Shown here: positions 44,742 to 56,175 of the stretch, one piece after another
Numbering within the stretch: position 1 is the first letter of the stretch
Layout: the number at the start of each line of letters is the position of its first letter
DNA from: Myxococcus dinghuensis
GTDB lineage: Bacteria; Myxococcota; Myxococcia; Myxococcales; Myxococcaceae
Assembly (NCBI RefSeq): GCF_024198235.1
Contig: NZ_JAKCFB010000010.1
Span: forward strand, 1-64,000
DNA: 64,000 bases
Direction: 5' to 3'
Translations under genes and position numbers: made by a program
The notes under the pieces: generated by a model
Told to the model about the DNA's origin: nothing
The model's input: the letters and a program-made list of their open reading frames with translations, nothing else
The model's database searches: none

Positions 44742-44767
44742 AGAACATCGTTCTAGAATGACGTTCT
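44742..44767. promoter_or_regulatory. Palindromic TetR operator
   Basis: AGAAC-ATC-GTTCT is directly followed by AGAAT-GAC-GTTCT, giving two overlapping half-palindromic sites around a central TCTAGA. It lies in the 61-nt divergent gap between the thioesterase and TetR starts, ideally placed to control both. Confidence 0.65.
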
Positions 44768-44783
44768 ATAGTAGGGTGAGGGC

Positions 44784-45389
44784 ATGCGCAACCCGGGGAG
44801 CCGGAAGGAAGACGTCCTCAAGGCCGCGCTCGAGTGCTTCCTGGAGGCGGGCTTCGAGGGCACGACGATGGCGGCCATCCGCGCCCGTTCCGGAGCCAGC
44901 ACGGGGAGCATCTACCACCTGTTCGAGAGCAAGGACGCCATCGCCACGGCGCTCTACCTGGAGGTCCTGGAGGAGTACCACGAGGGGGCGTTGCGGGAGC
45001 TGCAGCGGCTGCCGGGCGCGAAGGAGGGTGTCGAGGCGCTCGTCCGCTTCCACCTGGAGTGGGCGCTCGCACACCCGAAGCAGGCCCGCTTCCTGTTGGT
45101 CGCGCGCCGCATCTCCGCCATCTCCGGCTCCGAGCCCGGCATCCGCGACCAGAACCGCGGCACCTTCGGGCGGCTTCGTGAGTGGCTGCAAGGGCACGTC
45201 CAGGCCGGGGCCATCGAGCCGATGTCGCTCGACGTCTTCCTGGCCATCGTCTACTCGCCCGCGCAGGAGCTGCTGCGCGAGTGGCTCACCGGGCGCGCGA
45301 AGTCGGACCCGAAGGCGTCCATCTCCGTGCTGTCGCGCGCCGCCTGGCGAGGCGTGGAGCGCGGCGGGGCTCCGCGCCCGGGGAAGTGA
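44784..45389 (+). CDS. TetR-family transcriptional regulator
   Basis: 201 residues from ATG 44784. N-terminal HTH: SRKEDVLKAALECFLEAGFEGTTMAAIRARSGASTGSIYHLFESKDAIATALY, a clear TetR signature. The C-terminal part (60-195) is helical, including a motif EALVRFHLEWALAHPKQARFLLVARR common in acyl-CoA-responsive TetR proteins. It is divergent from the thioesterase and likely binds the palindrome between them. Ligand unknown, possibly an acyl-CoA, from context only. Confidence 0.85.
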   Translation: MRNPGSRKEDVLKAALECFLEAGFEGTTMAAIRARSGASTGSIYHLFESKDAIATALYLEVLEEYHEGALRELQRLPGAKEGVEALVRFHLEWALAHPKQARFLLVARRISAISGSEPGIRDQNRGTFGRLREWLQGHVQAGAIEPMSLDVFLAIVYSPAQELLREWLTGRAKSDPKASISVLSRAAWRGVERGGAPRPGK

Positions 45390-45393
45390 CGCG

Positions 45394-45423
45394 GGCCCTC
45401 CGCGCGGTGGCGCGCGAAGGGCC
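45394..45423. terminator. Bidirectional terminator-like hairpin between tetR and icmF ends
   Basis: GGCCCT/AGGGCC and CGCGC/GCGCG stacked with one mismatch, loop about 6 nt, in the 45-nt gap between convergent stops. Confidence 0.5.
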
Positions 45424-45434
45424 TCGTCGCCGCA

Positions 45435-48400
45435 CTACATGTTGCGACGGTACTGCCCGCCCACCTCGTACAGGGCGCGGGAGAGCTGGCCGAGCGTGCA
45501 GACCTTACAGGCGTCCATCAGCGCGGCGAAGATGTTGCCGTTGTCCAGCGCCGCGCGCTTGACGGCCTCCAGCGCCGCCGGCGTCGTCTGGGCGTTGCGC
45601 TTCCAGAAGGCGTCGCGCGCGGAGATGGCGTAGTCCTTCTCCTCCGTCGTGGCGCGAATCACCTCGGGCGGCTGCACCGTGGGCGAGCCCTTCGGGTCGA
45701 GGAAGGTGTTCACGCCGATGATGGGCAGCGAGCCATCGTGCTTGAGCGTCTCGTAGTAGAGCGACTCCTCCTGGATCTTCGACCGCTGGTACATGCGCTC
45801 CATGGCGCCCAGCACGCCGCCGCGCTCGGAGATGGCGCGGAACTCCGCCAGCACCGCCGCCTCCACCAGGTCCGTCAGCTCCTCCACGATGAACGAGCCC
45901 TGGTTGGGGTTCTCGTTCTTGGAGAGGCCGAACTCCTTGTTGATGATGAGCTGGATGGCGAGCGCACGCCGCACGCTCTCCTCCGTCGGCGTGGTGATGG
46001 CCTCGTCGTACGCGTTGGTGTGCAACGAGTTGCAGTTGTCGTTGAGCGCCAGCAGCGCCTGGAGCGTGGTCCGGATGTCGTTGAAGGCGATCTCCTGCGC
46101 GTGCAGGGACCGGCCCGACGTCTGGATGTGGTACTTCAACTTCTGCGAGCGGTCGTTGGCGCCGTACTTGTCGCGGAGGGTCTTCGCCCAGATGCGGCGC
46201 GCCACGCGGCCGAGCACCGTGTACTCGGGGTCCATCCCGTTCGAGAAGAAGAACGAGAGGTTGGGCGCGAAGTCGTCGATGTGCATCCCGCGCGACAGGT
46301 AGTACTCGACGAAGGTGAAGCCGTTGGCCAGCGTGAAGGCCAGCTGGGAGATGGGGTTCGCCCCGGCCTCCGCGATGTGGTAGCCGGAGATGGACACCGA
46401 GTAGAAGTTCCGCACCTTCTTGTCGGTGAAGTACTGCTGGATGTCGCCCATCAGCCGCAGGGCGAACTCGGTGGAGAAGATGCAGGTGTTCTGCGCCTGG
46501 TCCTCCTTGAGGATGTCCGCCTGCACCGTGCCGCGCACCTGCTGCAGCGTCGACGCGCGGATCTTCTCGTACACGTCCCGGGGCAGCACCTCGTCGCCGG
46601 ACACGCCCAGCAGCAGCAGGCCCAGCCCGTCGTTGCCCTGCGGCAGGTCACCCTGGTAGCGCGGACGCGGCAGGCCCCGCTCCTGGTAGAGCGCGTCGAT
46701 CTTCTTCTCGACCTCCTCCACCTTGCCGTTGGCGCGGATCCACTTCTCGCACTGCTGGTCCACCGCGGCGTTGAGGAAGAAGCCCAGCAGCATCGGCGCG
46801 GGGCCGTTGATGGTCATCGACACCGACGTGGACGGGTCCGCCAGGTCGAAGCCGGAGTAGAGCTTCTTCGCGTCGTCCACGTTGGCGATGGACACGCCCG
46901 AGTTGCCCACCTTGCCGTAGATGTCCGGCCGGTGGTCCGGGTCCTCGCCGTACAGCGTCACGGAGTCGAACGCCGTGGACAGGCGCTTGGCGGGCAGCCC
47001 GCGCGAGACGTAGTGGAAGCGCTTGTTGGTGCGCTCCGGGCCGCCCTCGCCGGCGAACATGCGCGCGGGGTCCTCTCCCTCGCGCTTGAGCGGGAAGACG
47101 CCCGCGGTGAACGGGAAGGCGCCCGGGGCATTCTCACGCAGCAACCACAGGAGGATGTCGCCCCAGTCCTCGTAGCGGGGCAGGGCGATCTTCGGGATGC
47201 GCAGGTGGGAGAGCGACTCCGTGAAGAGGTCCAGCTCGATGACCTTGTCGCGAACCTGATACTGGTACTTCGCCGCCGCGTAGCGGCGCTTCGTCGCCGG
47301 CCACTCGGCCAGCAGCCGCCGGCACTCCGGGTCGAGCCGCGTCTCCAGGTCCTTGTACAGCTCCACCAGCTCGGTGAGGTACGCGGGCTCGCCCTCGACG
47401 CGCTCGGTGACGTGCACCACGTCCGACGTGTCCTTGGGCTCGACGATCTCCAGCCGCTTCTTCCCCACGTTGGCGCGCAGCGCCTCGATGGTGCCGTGCA
47501 ACTGGTACATCCGCCGGGCGATGGCCGCCTGCGCGCGGGCGAACTTGTCGTACGCCTCGCACGTCTCGACGATCTCCGCCAGGTAGCGGGTGCGCTCGGG
47601 CGGGATGATCCACTTCTTCTCGCTCATGCCGGGCGTGGCGGCCAGCTTCGACTCGAGCGGGGCGCCCGTCTTGCGCGCCACGGTGTCCATGATGGACCGG
47701 TAGAGCTGGTTCATCCCCGGGTCGTTGAACTGCGACGCGATGGTCCCGAACACGGGCACCGCGTCATCCGCGGTGGTGAAGGCGTTGTGGTTGCGCTTCC
47801 ACTGCTTGCGCACGTCGCGCAGCGCGTCCAGCGAGCCGCGCTTGTCGAACTTGTTGATGGCGATGATGTCCGCGAAGTCGAGCATGTCGATCTTCTCGAG
47901 CTGCGTGGCGGCGCCGTACTCCGCCGTCATCACGTAGAGCGAGGCGTCCGAGTGCTCGGTGATCTCCGTGTCGGACTGACCGATACCGGAGGTCTCCACG
48001 ATGATGAGGTCGAAGCCCGCGGCCTTGCAGACCTCGATGGACTCACCCACGTGCTTGGACAGGGCGAGGTTGCTCTGTCGGGTCGCCATGGAGCGCATGT
48101 ACACGCGCGAGTTGTCGATGGCGTTCATGCGGATGCGGTCGCCCAGGAGCGCGCCGCCCGACTTGCGCTTGGACGGGTCCACGGACAGCACCGCGAGCGT
48201 CTTGTCCGGGAAGTCCGCCAGGAAGCGGCGCACCAGCTCGTCGACGAGGCTGGACTTGCCCGCGCCGCCGGTGCCGGTGATGCCGAGCACGGGGACGCGC
48301 GGTCCCTGGGCGCGCGCCTTCTGGAGCGCGTCGCGCAGGGCATCACCCACGGCGGAGAAGTTCTCCGCGACGGTGATGAGCGACGCGATGCGCGAGGGCT

Positions 48401-48872
48401 CGCGCGCCGGCCGGGCCGCGAGCGCCTGCGCGAAGTCCGCGGGGCGCTTCTCGAAGTCGCACTCGGCGATGAGGTGGTCGATCATCCCCTGCAGGCCCAT
48501 GGCCCGCCCGTCGTCCGGGGAGTAGATGCGCGTGACGCCGTACGCGTGCAGCTCTTCAATCTCGCTCGGGAGGATGGTGCCGCCACCACCGCCGAAGACC
48601 TTGATGTTCGCCCCGCGCTGCTTCAGCAGGTCGATCATGTACTTGAAGAACTCGACGTGGCCGCCCTGGTAGGAGGTGATGGCGATGCCCTGGGCATCCT
48701 CCTGGATGGCGCAGTCGACGATCTCCGCCACGGAGCGGTTGTGCCCCAGGTGGATGATCTCCGCGCCAGAGGCCTGCATCAGGCGGCGCATGACGTTGAT
48801 GGCCGCGTCGTGCCCGTCGAACAGGGAGGCGGCCGTCACGATTCGCACGTGGAATCGCGGCTTGTAGGGCAT
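45435..48872 (-). CDS. icmF: Fused isobutyryl-CoA mutase IcmF
   Basis: B12-dependent mutase interconverting isobutyryl-CoA and n-butyryl-CoA; 1145 residues from ATG 48872. Order: B12-binding domain (1-150, [13 protein letters not shown]), MeaB-like G-protein chaperone domain (P-loop GTGGAGKSS near 200), linker, then the mutase TIM barrel. In the substrate site [14 protein letters not shown] carries Phe where methylmalonyl-CoA mutases have Tyr89, and [11 protein letters not shown] has Gln where they have Arg207; this pair is the known isobutyryl-type signature. Fourth gene of a minus cluster with meaB, mutB and mutA. A plus-strand frame across it is a shadow. Confidence 0.9.
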   Translation of the reverse strand: MPYKPRFHVRIVTAASLFDGHDAAINVMRRLMQASGAEIIHLGHNRSVAEIVDCAIQEDAQGIAITSYQGGHVEFFKYMIDLLKQRGANIKVFGGGGGTILPSEIEELHAYGVTRIYSPDDGRAMGLQGMIDHLIAECDFEKRPADFAQALAARPAREPSRIASLITVAENFSAVGDALRDALQKARAQGPRVPVLGITGTGGAGKSSLVDELVRRFLADFPDKTLAVLSVDPSKRKSGGALLGDRIRMNAIDNSRVYMRSMATRQSNLALSKHVGESIEVCKAAGFDLIIVETSGIGQSDTEITEHSDASLYVMTAEYGAATQLEKIDMLDFADIIAINKFDKRGSLDALRDVRKQWKRNHNAFTTADDAVPVFGTIASQFNDPGMNQLYRSIMDTVARKTGAPLESKLAATPGMSEKKWIIPPERTRYLAEIVETCEAYDKFARAQAAIARRMYQLHGTIEALRANVGKKRLEIVEPKDTSDVVHVTERVEGEPAYLTELVELYKDLETRLDPECRRLLAEWPATKRRYAAAKYQYQVRDKVIELDLFTESLSHLRIPKIALPRYEDWGDILLWLLRENAPGAFPFTAGVFPLKREGEDPARMFAGEGGPERTNKRFHYVSRGLPAKRLSTAFDSVTLYGEDPDHRPDIYGKVGNSGVSIANVDDAKKLYSGFDLADPSTSVSMTINGPAPMLLGFFLNAAVDQQCEKWIRANGKVEEVEKKIDALYQERGLPRPRYQGDLPQGNDGLGLLLLGVSGDEVLPRDVYEKIRASTLQQVRGTVQADILKEDQAQNTCIFSTEFALRLMGDIQQYFTDKKVRNFYSVSISGYHIAEAGANPISQLAFTLANGFTFVEYYLSRGMHIDDFAPNLSFFFSNGMDPEYTVLGRVARRIWAKTLRDKYGANDRSQKLKYHIQTSGRSLHAQEIAFNDIRTTLQALLALNDNCNSLHTNAYDEAITTPTEESVRRALAIQLIINKEFGLSKNENPNQGSFIVEELTDLVEAAVLAEFRAISERGGVLGAMERMYQRSKIQEESLYYETLKHDGSLPIIGVNTFLDPKGSPTVQPPEVIRATTEEKDYAISARDAFWKRNAQTTPAALEAVKRAALDNGNIFAALMDACKVCTLGQLSRALYEVGGQYRRNM

Positions 48873-48977
48873 GGGAACGGAGGTCAACTGGACGTTTCGC
48901 ACGCCGCGTACAGTAGGAGCGCGGTGGGGGACGGGCAAGCGATTGAAGCGGGCCCGCCCGTCACACGACGCGGGCTG

Positions 48978-49961
48978 TCAAGCCCTCGATTCCGGGAGGA
49001 ATGCGCCCAGCACGCGCAGTGCGGCGGACGTCGGCGTGGCGCGTCCGGCGCGCACTTCCGCCTCCAGCGTGGGGACGAGGGCGGCCACGGTGGGGTTCGC
49101 ATGCAGGGCCGCCCGCAGGCCGTCCTGCACCATGGCCCACATCCAGCCGATCTGCTGCTCCGTGCGTCGACGCGTCAACACGCCGGACGCCTCGCGCTTG
49201 CCCAACTGGGCCTCCACGGACGTCCACAGCCGGTCGATGCCCAGGTTCTGGAGCGCGCTGCAGGTCGTCACCTCGGGCTCCGAGCCCGGCCGCATCAGGT
49301 GCAGCGCCGCGCGCAGCTCCGCGCGGGCCCGCTCGGCCTTCGTCTGGTTGTCGCCATCCGCCTTGTTGACGACGAGCATGTCCGCGACCTCGAGGATGCC
49401 GCGCTTGATGCCCTGCAGCTCGTCGCCCGCACCGGCGAGCATCAACACCAGGTAGAAGTCCACCATGTCGGCGACCACCGTCTCCGACTGGCCCACGCCC
49501 ACCGTCTCCACCAGCACCACGTCGAAGCCCGCGGCCTCGCACAACAGCAGCGTCTCGCGCGTCTTGCGCGCGACCCCGCCCAGCGTGCCGCTGGAGGGGC
49601 TCGGCCGGATGTACGCGGCCTCCTCACGGGACAGCCGCGCCATGCGCGTCTTGTCCCCCAGGATGCTGCCGCCGGACACGGTGCTCGACGGGTCGATGGC
49701 GAGCACCGCGACGCGCCGTCCCGCGCCCACCAGGTGCATGCCCAGCGCGTCGATGAACGTGCTCTTGCCCACGCCCGGCACGCCGCTGATGCCCACGCGC
49801 CGGCTGCCGCCCGTGTGGGGGAGCAGGCGCGTGAGCACCTCCTGGGCCAACGCCTGGTGGCGCGGGTGGCCACTCTCCACCAGGGTGATGGCCCGGGCGA
49901 GCACGGCCCGGTCTCCCGCGCGGACGCCGTCGACGTAGGCGTCCGCCGTCAGCAGCTTCAC
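48978..49961 (-). CDS. meaB: Methylmalonyl-CoA mutase-associated GTPase MeaB
   Basis: GTPase chaperone that protects and reloads the B12 mutase. 327 residues. P-loop GVPGVGKST at 60-68, [18 protein letters not shown] near 90-107 (switch region), [10 protein letters not shown] near 150, and the NKADGDNQ G4 motif near 200. ATG 49961 overlaps the mutB stop by 4 nt (ATGA), so the two are translationally coupled and presumably made in matched amounts. Confidence 0.92.
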   Translation of the reverse strand: MKLLTADAYVDGVRAGDRAVLARAITLVESGHPRHQALAQEVLTRLLPHTGGSRRVGISGVPGVGKSTFIDALGMHLVGAGRRVAVLAIDPSSTVSGGSILGDKTRMARLSREEAAYIRPSPSSGTLGGVARKTRETLLLCEAAGFDVVLVETVGVGQSETVVADMVDFYLVLMLAGAGDELQGIKRGILEVADMLVVNKADGDNQTKAERARAELRAALHLMRPGSEPEVTTCSALQNLGIDRLWTSVEAQLGKREASGVLTRRRTEQQIGWMWAMVQDGLRAALHANPTVAALVPTLEAEVRAGRATPTSAALRVLGAFLPESRA

Positions 49962-52150
49962 GCCTCCTCCTCCTGCGCGGCGGCCAGCTTGCCGAGCAGC
50001 TCGATGGCCGCCTTGGAGATGACGGTGCCGGGGCCGAAGATGGCGGCGGCGCCCGCGGCGCGCAGCGCGTCGTAGTCCTGCGGGGGGATGACGCCGCCCA
50101 CGACGACCATGATGTCCTCGCGGCCCAGCTCGCGCAGGGCCTGCTTGAGCTGGGGCACCAGGGTGAGGTGGCCGGCCGCGAGCGAGCTGGCGCCCACCAC
50201 GTGGACGTCGTTCTCCACCGCCTGCCGCGCGGACTCCTCGGGCGTCTGGAACAGCGGCCCGATGTCCACGTCGAAGCCCAGGTCCGCGAACGCCGTGGCG
50301 ATGACCTTCTGCCCGCGGTCATGTCCGTCCTGGCCCATCTTCGCGATGAGGATGCGGGGCCGGCGGCCGAAGCGGGCGAGGAAGTCGTCCGCCGCCGCGC
50401 GCGCCTCGGTGATGCCCTGGGCGTCCTTGCCCGCCTCGCTCGAATACACGCCGGAGACGCTTCGCACCGTGGCCTCGTAGCGCCCGAACACCTTCTCGAG
50501 CGCGTCGCTGATCTCCCCCACCGTGGCCTTCGCCCGCGCCGCGTCGATGGCCAGCGCCAGCAGGTTGCCCTCGTTGCGGCGGCCCGCCTCCGTGAGCGCG
50601 TCCAGCCGCCGGCGCACCTCGGCCGCGTCGCGCTCGGCGCGAAGCTGCTTGAGCCGGGCGATCTGCGCCTCGCGCACCGCGGTGTTGTCCACCTTGAGGA
50701 TGTCGATCTGGTCCTCTCGCTCGGGCGGGTACTTGTTCACGCCGATGATGGCCTGCCGGCCCGAGTCGATGCGCGCCTGGGTGCGCGCGGAGGCCTCCTC
50801 GATGCGCAGCTTGGGCAGGCCCGCCTCGATGGCCTTCGTCATGCCGCCCAGCGCCTCCACCTCCTGGATGTGGCCCCAGGCCTTCTGGGCCAGCTCGTGG
50901 GTGAGGCGCTCCACGTAGTAGCTGCCGCCCCACGGGTCGATGACGCGCGTGGTGCCGCTCTCCAACTGGAGGTAGAGCTGGGTGTTGCGGGCGATGCGCG
51001 CGGAGAAGTCCGTGGGCAGGGCGATCGCCTCGTCGAGCGAGTTGGTGTGCAGGCTCTGCGTGTGGCCCTGGGTGGCGGCCATCGCCTCCACGCACGTGCG
51101 CACCACGTTGTTGAACACGTCCTGCGCGGTGAGGCTCCACCCGGACGTCTGGGAGTGGGTGCGCAGCGCCAGGCTCTTGTCGCTCTTGGGGTTGAACCCC
51201 TTGATGAGCCGGGCCCAGATCATCCGGGCCGCGCGCATCTTCGCCACCTCCATGAAGAAGTTCATGCCGATGGCCCAGAAGAACGACAGCCGGGGCGCGA
51301 ACGCGTCCACGCCCAGCCCCGCCGCGAGCCCCGCGCGCACGTACTCCACGCCGTCCGCGAGCGTGTAGCCCAGCTCCAGGTCCTGCGTCGCCCCCGCCTC
51401 CTGCATGTGGTAGCCGCTGATGCTGATGCTGTTGAAGCGCGGCATCTTCTCCGCCGTGAAGCGGAAGATGTCGCCGATGATGCGCATCGACGGGCCCGGC
51501 GGGTAGATGTACGTGTTGCGGACCATGAACTCCTTGAGGATGTCGTTCTGGATGGTCCCGCTGAGCTGCTCGGGGCGCACGCCCTGCTCCTCGGCCGCGA
51601 CCACGTAGAGCGCGAGCACGGGGAGCACCGCGCCGTTCATCGTCATCGACACGCTCATCTGGTCGAGCGGGATGCGGTCGAACAGGATGCGCATGTCCTT
51701 GATGGAGTCGATCGCCACGCCCGCCATGCCCACGTCGCCCGCGACACGCGGGTGGTCGCTGTCGTAGCCCCGGTGCGTGGCCAGATCGAACGCGATGGAC
51801 AGGCCCTTCTGTCCGGCCGCGAGGTTGCGGCGGTAGAAGGCGTTGGAGGCCTCGGCCGTGGAGAAGCCCGCGTACTGGCGCACCGTCCACGGCTGCTGCA
51901 CGTACATGGTGGCGTAGGGGCCGCGCACGAAGGGCGGCAGGCCCGGCAGCGAGCCCAGGTGCTCGACGTCCGCCAGGTCCTCGGCCGTGTACACCGGCTT
52001 GACGGGGATGCCCTCCGGCGTGTCCCAGCGCTCGGCCTGGCGCGTGCTGGCGGTGGCGCTCGCGCGCTGGGTGTCGCGCGTGGCGGCGGTGGGCTGCGTC
52101 TGGGGGGCGTCGAAGTCGAGTCCGGCGAAGTCGGGAACGTGCGTGCGCAT
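49958..52150 (-). CDS. mutB: Methylmalonyl-CoA mutase large (alpha) subunit
   Basis: Converts methylmalonyl-CoA to succinyl-CoA with adenosylcobalamin in propionyl-CoA metabolism. 730 residues from ATG 52150. Substrate-site motifs PYATMY (Tyr89 equivalent) and [13 protein letters not shown] (Arg207 equivalent) identify it as methylmalonyl-specific, unlike the nearby Icm[11 protein letters not shown] and the C-terminal B12-binding segment [19 protein letters not shown] with the DxHxxG motif are intact. ATG shares one base with the mutA stop (TGATG). Confidence 0.93.
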   Translation of the reverse strand: MRTHVPDFAGLDFDAPQTQPTAATRDTQRASATASTRQAERWDTPEGIPVKPVYTAEDLADVEHLGSLPGLPPFVRGPYATMYVQQPWTVRQYAGFSTAEASNAFYRRNLAAGQKGLSIAFDLATHRGYDSDHPRVAGDVGMAGVAIDSIKDMRILFDRIPLDQMSVSMTMNGAVLPVLALYVVAAEEQGVRPEQLSGTIQNDILKEFMVRNTYIYPPGPSMRIIGDIFRFTAEKMPRFNSISISGYHMQEAGATQDLELGYTLADGVEYVRAGLAAGLGVDAFAPRLSFFWAIGMNFFMEVAKMRAARMIWARLIKGFNPKSDKSLALRTHSQTSGWSLTAQDVFNNVVRTCVEAMAATQGHTQSLHTNSLDEAIALPTDFSARIARNTQLYLQLESGTTRVIDPWGGSYYVERLTHELAQKAWGHIQEVEALGGMTKAIEAGLPKLRIEEASARTQARIDSGRQAIIGVNKYPPEREDQIDILKVDNTAVREAQIARLKQLRAERDAAEVRRRLDALTEAGRRNEGNLLALAIDAARAKATVGEISDALEKVFGRYEATVRSVSGVYSSEAGKDAQGITEARAAADDFLARFGRRPRILIAKMGQDGHDRGQKVIATAFADLGFDVDIGPLFQTPEESARQAVENDVHVVGASSLAAGHLTLVPQLKQALRELGREDIMVVVGGVIPPQDYDALRAAGAAAIFGPGTVISKAAIELLGKLAAAQEEEA

Positions 52151-54021
52151 CAGGCCACTCCGAGCTGCGCGTGCAGCGAGGACAGGAGCGCGAACAGGTC
52201 CGCGCCCGCGAAGATGAACAGGTCCACTCCGGCCGCGCGGAACGCGGCCTCCTGGTCGCCGGGGCGGCCCGCCACCACGACGGCGCGCGCGCCCTTCGCC
52301 TCGAGCGCCGCGGTCAGCGCGGGCACCCACTCCGGATAGAGCGCGTCCGGGCCGGAGATGACCGCGAGCGAGGCGCCGGACTCGGCGAAGCGCTGGGCCG
52401 TCTCCGCCACGTCCGCGAAGCCGTGCTGCTCGCGCGCCTCGATGCCGCCGGAGGCGAGCGCGTTGACGACCCACGTGGAGCGGGCGGTGTGCTCGGCCAC
52501 GGTGCCCAGGCTCGCCATGAAGGCGAACGGGCGGGTGCCCTTCGCCGCGAGGTAGCGGTCGCTCGCGTCGCGCAGCGACTCGAAGGCCTCGGCCACGCGC
52601 GTGGGTGCGAGGCCCGCGCCGGAGGGCGCCGCCGGGCGGGAGGGCCGCTTCACCGGCGCCTCGCCCAGGTGGGGGAACTCACTGACGCCGACGATGGGCT
52701 GCCTGCGCGAGCGCACCGCCTTGTCGCGCGCGGCGCGCGTCTCCGCGAGGACCCGGGCGATGTCACCCTGGGCCAGGGCCTTCTCCATGCCCCCGAGCGC
52801 TTCGATGCGGCGCAGCTCCGTCCACGCCGCGCGGGCGATGTCGGAGGTGAGCTGCTCCAGGTAGTAGCTGCCGCCCGCCGGGTCCGCGACGCGGTTGAGG
52901 CTGGACTCGTCGCGCAGGATGAGCTGCGTGTTGCGCGCGAGCCGACGCCCCATCTCGTCCGGTGTCCCCAGGGGCGCGTCGAAAGGGGACGTGCTGACGC
53001 TGTCCGCGCCCGCGACGACGGCGGCGAACGACTCCGAGGTGGCGCGCAGGATGTTGACCCACGGGTCGCGCTGCGTCTTCGTCGCGCTCGCGGTCCGCGC
53101 GTGCAGCACCATGGCCTGCGCCTCGGGCGAGCCGCCCGACGCCGCGACGACCTTGGACCACAGGAGCCGCGCCGCGCGCAGCTTGGCGATCTCCGGGAAG
53201 AACTGGCCTCCCACCGACAGGGCGAACTGGATGGCGCGCGCTCCGGTCTCCGGCGCCACGCCCGCGCGCTCCAGGCCACGCAGATACTCCACGCCCGTGG
53301 CCATGGCCCATGCGAGCTCGTGCACCGACGTGGCGCCCGCGTCCGCGTAGGCGCGCGTGGACACGAGCACGGGGCGCAGGTTCGGAGCGGTCTCCCGCAG
53401 GCTCGTCACCAGGGGCGCCGCCTCCGCGAGCGTGGTGGCGGCCCCGCCCGGCAGCGCGCCGGAGCGCGCGAGGATGCCGAGCGGGTCGATGCCGAGCGAC
53501 CCCTGGAGCGCCTTGCGCGGGACGCCCACCTTCTCGGCGACCGCCAGCAACTGCGGGGCGAACACGAGGGGCGTCGCCTCCGGCTCCAGGTGGACCGGCG
53601 TCTCCGCGAGCCGGACGGGGGCGAGCAGTCGCTCCAGGTCGCCCTGGCTCCGCACGGGGATGCCCTGGGCCTCACCCAGGCACAGCCAGACGGCGAGGGC
53701 GCCCTTGTCCAGGTCCACGCGGAGCGCCTCCGCGGCGGCGACGACGTCGGGCTCGGCGTACTCCTGGCAGACGAGCCAGCCACCCTCGGTCTGTCCGAGC
53801 GGCTGCGTGCCCCGCACATACGGCGCGACACCCGGGGACTCCGGGGTCGCCTGGGCGGCGTCGGCCTGCGTGTAGAGCGGCTGGAGCGTCAGCCCGCCCT
53901 CGAGAGCGGACTGGAGCACCGTGAAGGGCTTGCCCTTCAGGTCCTTGTCCACGAGCCGGCGCCACTCGTCCACCGAGGGGGCCTTGAACTCCTGGGCGAT
54001 GTGAAGAGGCACCTGCGACAT
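52150..54021 (-). CDS. mutA: Methylmalonyl-CoA mutase small (beta) subunit
   Basis: Non-catalytic partner of MutB in the heterodimer. 623 residues. It keeps the overall mutase fold (for example [51 protein letters not shown]), but the C-terminal domain lacks the DxHxxG cobalamin motif, as in other beta subunits. It is the first gene of the mutA-mutB-meaB-icmF run. ATG 54021; upstream 285 nt are shared with the divergent ankyrin gene and show no obvious operator. Confidence 0.88.
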   Translation of the reverse strand: MSQVPLHIAQEFKAPSVDEWRRLVDKDLKGKPFTVLQSALEGGLTLQPLYTQADAAQATPESPGVAPYVRGTQPLGQTEGGWLVCQEYAEPDVVAAAEALRVDLDKGALAVWLCLGEAQGIPVRSQGDLERLLAPVRLAETPVHLEPEATPLVFAPQLLAVAEKVGVPRKALQGSLGIDPLGILARSGALPGGAATTLAEAAPLVTSLRETAPNLRPVLVSTRAYADAGATSVHELAWAMATGVEYLRGLERAGVAPETGARAIQFALSVGGQFFPEIAKLRAARLLWSKVVAASGGSPEAQAMVLHARTASATKTQRDPWVNILRATSESFAAVVAGADSVSTSPFDAPLGTPDEMGRRLARNTQLILRDESSLNRVADPAGGSYYLEQLTSDIARAAWTELRRIEALGGMEKALAQGDIARVLAETRAARDKAVRSRRQPIVGVSEFPHLGEAPVKRPSRPAAPSGAGLAPTRVAEAFESLRDASDRYLAAKGTRPFAFMASLGTVAEHTARSTWVVNALASGGIEAREQHGFADVAETAQRFAESGASLAVISGPDALYPEWVPALTAALEAKGARAVVVAGRPGDQEAAFRAAGVDLFIFAGADLFALLSSLHAQLGVA

Positions 54022-54306
54022 GCTGTGTCCTCGCGAATGGGGGAGGCGCCGCCAGGGGCGGGCCGTTTTCCCGTTCCCTTAGGCGTAAAGAGGCGTCGGG
54101 GCAATGGCGAGATGGCGGTAAACGTGGTGCGCACGCCACCCAGCCCTGCCAATAAGCCCGGGGCCCTCTTTCGGAGGAGGGTGGGGGCGGGGGCGCGGCG
54201 GGGAGGAGAGGCCTGCCAACAAGCCGGTGCGTCCGTCGGGGCGGGGGCTGCGGTTCTCACCACGTGCCGGGCAGGGAAGCGGTTGCATCCGTGGTGGGGC
54301 CGAGAG

Positions 54307-55440
54307 ATGTCTCGCGATGCACTCGGAGCGCGGCCACCCATGACCCAGCAGCAAGACGACCTGCTCACGCTGATCCGCAAGATCCAGAGCCATCATTTCA
54401 TCGAGACCTACGTCAAGCCGGTGCGCGAGGCGGAGTACGTCGAGCGCCTGACGGAGGAACAGGCGGAGAACGCGGTGACGCTGGCCAGCATCCGCCAGCT
54501 CCTGGACTCGGGCGTGCAATTGGACTTCGAGGACATGAACCACCACACGCCGCTGCTCAACGCCGTCACCCACAACAACGTCGAGCTGATCCAGCTCCTG
54601 ATGGCGCATGGCGCGGACATCCGCGCGCCCCACCACTACGACACCCCGCTGCACCGCGCCGCCGAGTTCGGCGCGGACCGCGTCGTCCGCTTCCTCATCG
54701 AGCAGGGCGTGGACCCACGTGTGCCTCTCCCGGGGGGCCGCACCGTCCTCTCCACCGCGCGCGGTTCGCGGCACAGCCGGAGAGTGGTGTCGCTGTTGGT
54801 GGAATTGCTCAAGCCGACCAAGTCCCAGCGTCCGCCCCCACCCAAGAAGGCGAAGGACCTTTCGGAGGAGGCCGTCCTGCGCTACCTCTCCGCCGAGCCC
54901 CCCGCGGGAGTGCGCGCCCAGTCGTGGGACAAGCTCCGGTTGCTCATGGAGGGCGTCTTCGTGGAGGCGCACTCGGTCAACCTCGACGAGTTCTACGAGG
55001 GCATCCACGAGCATGCCTCGTTCCACCCGGACCTCGTGTTCGCCGCCGTGGGCCTCATCCAGGCCGTGTCCACGCGCGCGCCCAAGGACAAGAAGGTCAA
55101 GAAGCTCTCCAACCCCATGCTGTGCCACCACGGCAACCTGGAGCTCGACGGCAAGCTGACCGTCGGCTCGCTGCTGGTGACGGGCAACCTGACGGTGAAG
55201 GGCCTCGCGACCAACTTCGAGGGGGCGCCGCTGTTCGTCGGGGGCCACTTCACGTGCGAGACCTTCAAGACGGTGGGCCCGGTCGTCATCGGTGGCGACC
55301 TCCAGGCCACACGGGTCGAGGCGTCCGGCAACGACTATGGACTGGAGGTTCGCGGCACGCTGCGCGCGGACTCGCTCGTGGTCGACAAGCACCAGGTGAC
55401 GGCCGGGCGCTTCGACGTCGAGGAGCGCGTCGACACGTGA
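54307..55440 (+). CDS. Ankyrin-repeat protein with beta-helix-like C-terminus
   Basis: 377 residues from ATG 54307; ATG 54340 is an equal alternative. Residues 60-160 contain three ankyrin repeats (NHHTPLLNAVTHNNVELIQLLMAHGADI, HYDTPLHRAAEFGADRVVRFLIEQGVDP, GGRTVLSTARG). Residues 270-375 have short repeating strands (LDGKLTVGSLLVTGNLTVKGL, APLFVGGHFTCETF, VVIGGDLQATRVEA, YGLEVRGTLRADSLVV), like a polymer-forming beta helix. No signal peptide; probably cytoplasmic. Not recognised as a named family. A perfect 12-bp hairpin follows the stop. Confidence 0.65.
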   Translation: MSRDALGARPPMTQQQDDLLTLIRKIQSHHFIETYVKPVREAEYVERLTEEQAENAVTLASIRQLLDSGVQLDFEDMNHHTPLLNAVTHNNVELIQLLMAHGADIRAPHHYDTPLHRAAEFGADRVVRFLIEQGVDPRVPLPGGRTVLSTARGSRHSRRVVSLLVELLKPTKSQRPPPPKKAKDLSEEAVLRYLSAEPPAGVRAQSWDKLRLLMEGVFVEAHSVNLDEFYEGIHEHASFHPDLVFAAVGLIQAVSTRAPKDKKVKKLSNPMLCHHGNLELDGKLTVGSLLVTGNLTVKGLATNFEGAPLFVGGHFTCETFKTVGPVVIGGDLQATRVEASGNDYGLEVRGTLRADSLVVDKHQVTAGRFDVEERVDT

Positions 55441-55443
55441 CGG

Positions 55444-55475
55444 CCCGTGAGACATGAGTACAGATGTCTCACGGG
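55444..55475 (+). terminator. Terminator hairpin after ankyrin gene
   Basis: CCCGTGAGACAT / ATGTCTCACGGG, perfect 12-bp stem with an 8-nt loop, 4 nt after the stop codon. Confidence 0.6.
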
Positions 55476-55636
55476 AGTCGAGGGCGACCGAGGTCGCCTG
55501 GGCGCAGACGGGACGGAAATTTGTTTCATTCCCGGCTCGACGAACGATGGGGGAGGGCGAGTGAGCAGGTGCGTCATGGGCTGTCGCGCTCGCCAGCTTC
55601 CCTCATGACGACGAACCTCCTAGGGTGGCCCTCCAC

Positions 55637-56170
55637 ATGGCAACCGAAGTCATCGTGCAGGCCACCCTGTTCGACTCGTTGGTCCGCTGCGCGCCCATGG
55701 ATGGTGCGCTCCGTGCCGACCTCCTCGCCGCGGGATACGACGTGGACCGGCCGCGCGCGCTCTATCCGGGCTCCGTGTTCATCGCCTGCCAGACGGTGGT
55801 GCAGCGCGCGGCGTACTCGCACCTCGGGCCGAAGGCCGCCCAGCGTCAGATGGGGCGGGACCTGGTGCGCTCGTACTTCGAGACGCTGGTGGGGCGCGTG
55901 GTGGGCATGGCGCTCAAGGTGGCGGGACCGGAGCGGGCGATGAAGCGGGTCGCGCTCAGCTTCAAGTCCGTGTTCGAGCCGGTCTACATCCAGACCCTCA
56001 TGCTGGCGCCGAGCGATTGGCGCGTCGAGTTCCGCAACTACCCCTTCCCGCATGAGTCCGCGGCGGGCACCTGCGAGGGCGCCCTTCGCCAGGCGGGCGC
56101 GGAGAACCCTTCCGTCGAAGTGGAGCGCTCCACCTCGGCGGAGGACTTCGACCTGCGCATCCGCTGGTAG
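55637..56170 (+). CDS. DUF2378 (TIGR02265) myxobacterial paralogous family protein
   Basis: 177 residues from ATG 55637 (GTG 55625 alternative). It follows the Myxococcus-Stigmatella paralogous family: an N-terminal VIVQATLFDSLVRC block, GYDVDRPRALYPGSVFIACQTVVQ, RQMGRDLVRSYFETLVGRVVGMALKV, and the C-terminal WRVEFRNYPFPHESAAGTCEGALRQAG segment. The family has many members in Myxococcaceae and no known function. Presence of a member supports the taxonomic assignment of the window. Confidence 0.75.
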   Translation: MATEVIVQATLFDSLVRCAPMDGALRADLLAAGYDVDRPRALYPGSVFIACQTVVQRAAYSHLGPKAAQRQMGRDLVRSYFETLVGRVVGMALKVAGPERAMKRVALSFKSVFEPVYIQTLMLAPSDWRVEFRNYPFPHESAAGTCEGALRQAGAENPSVEVERSTSAEDFDLRIRW

Positions 56171-56175
56171 CTCGC

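Noticed and set aside
45738-50075. 1445-codon open frame on the plus strand across icmF and meaB
   Set aside because: Shadow of the mutase genes; no recognisable domain and typical antisense composition.
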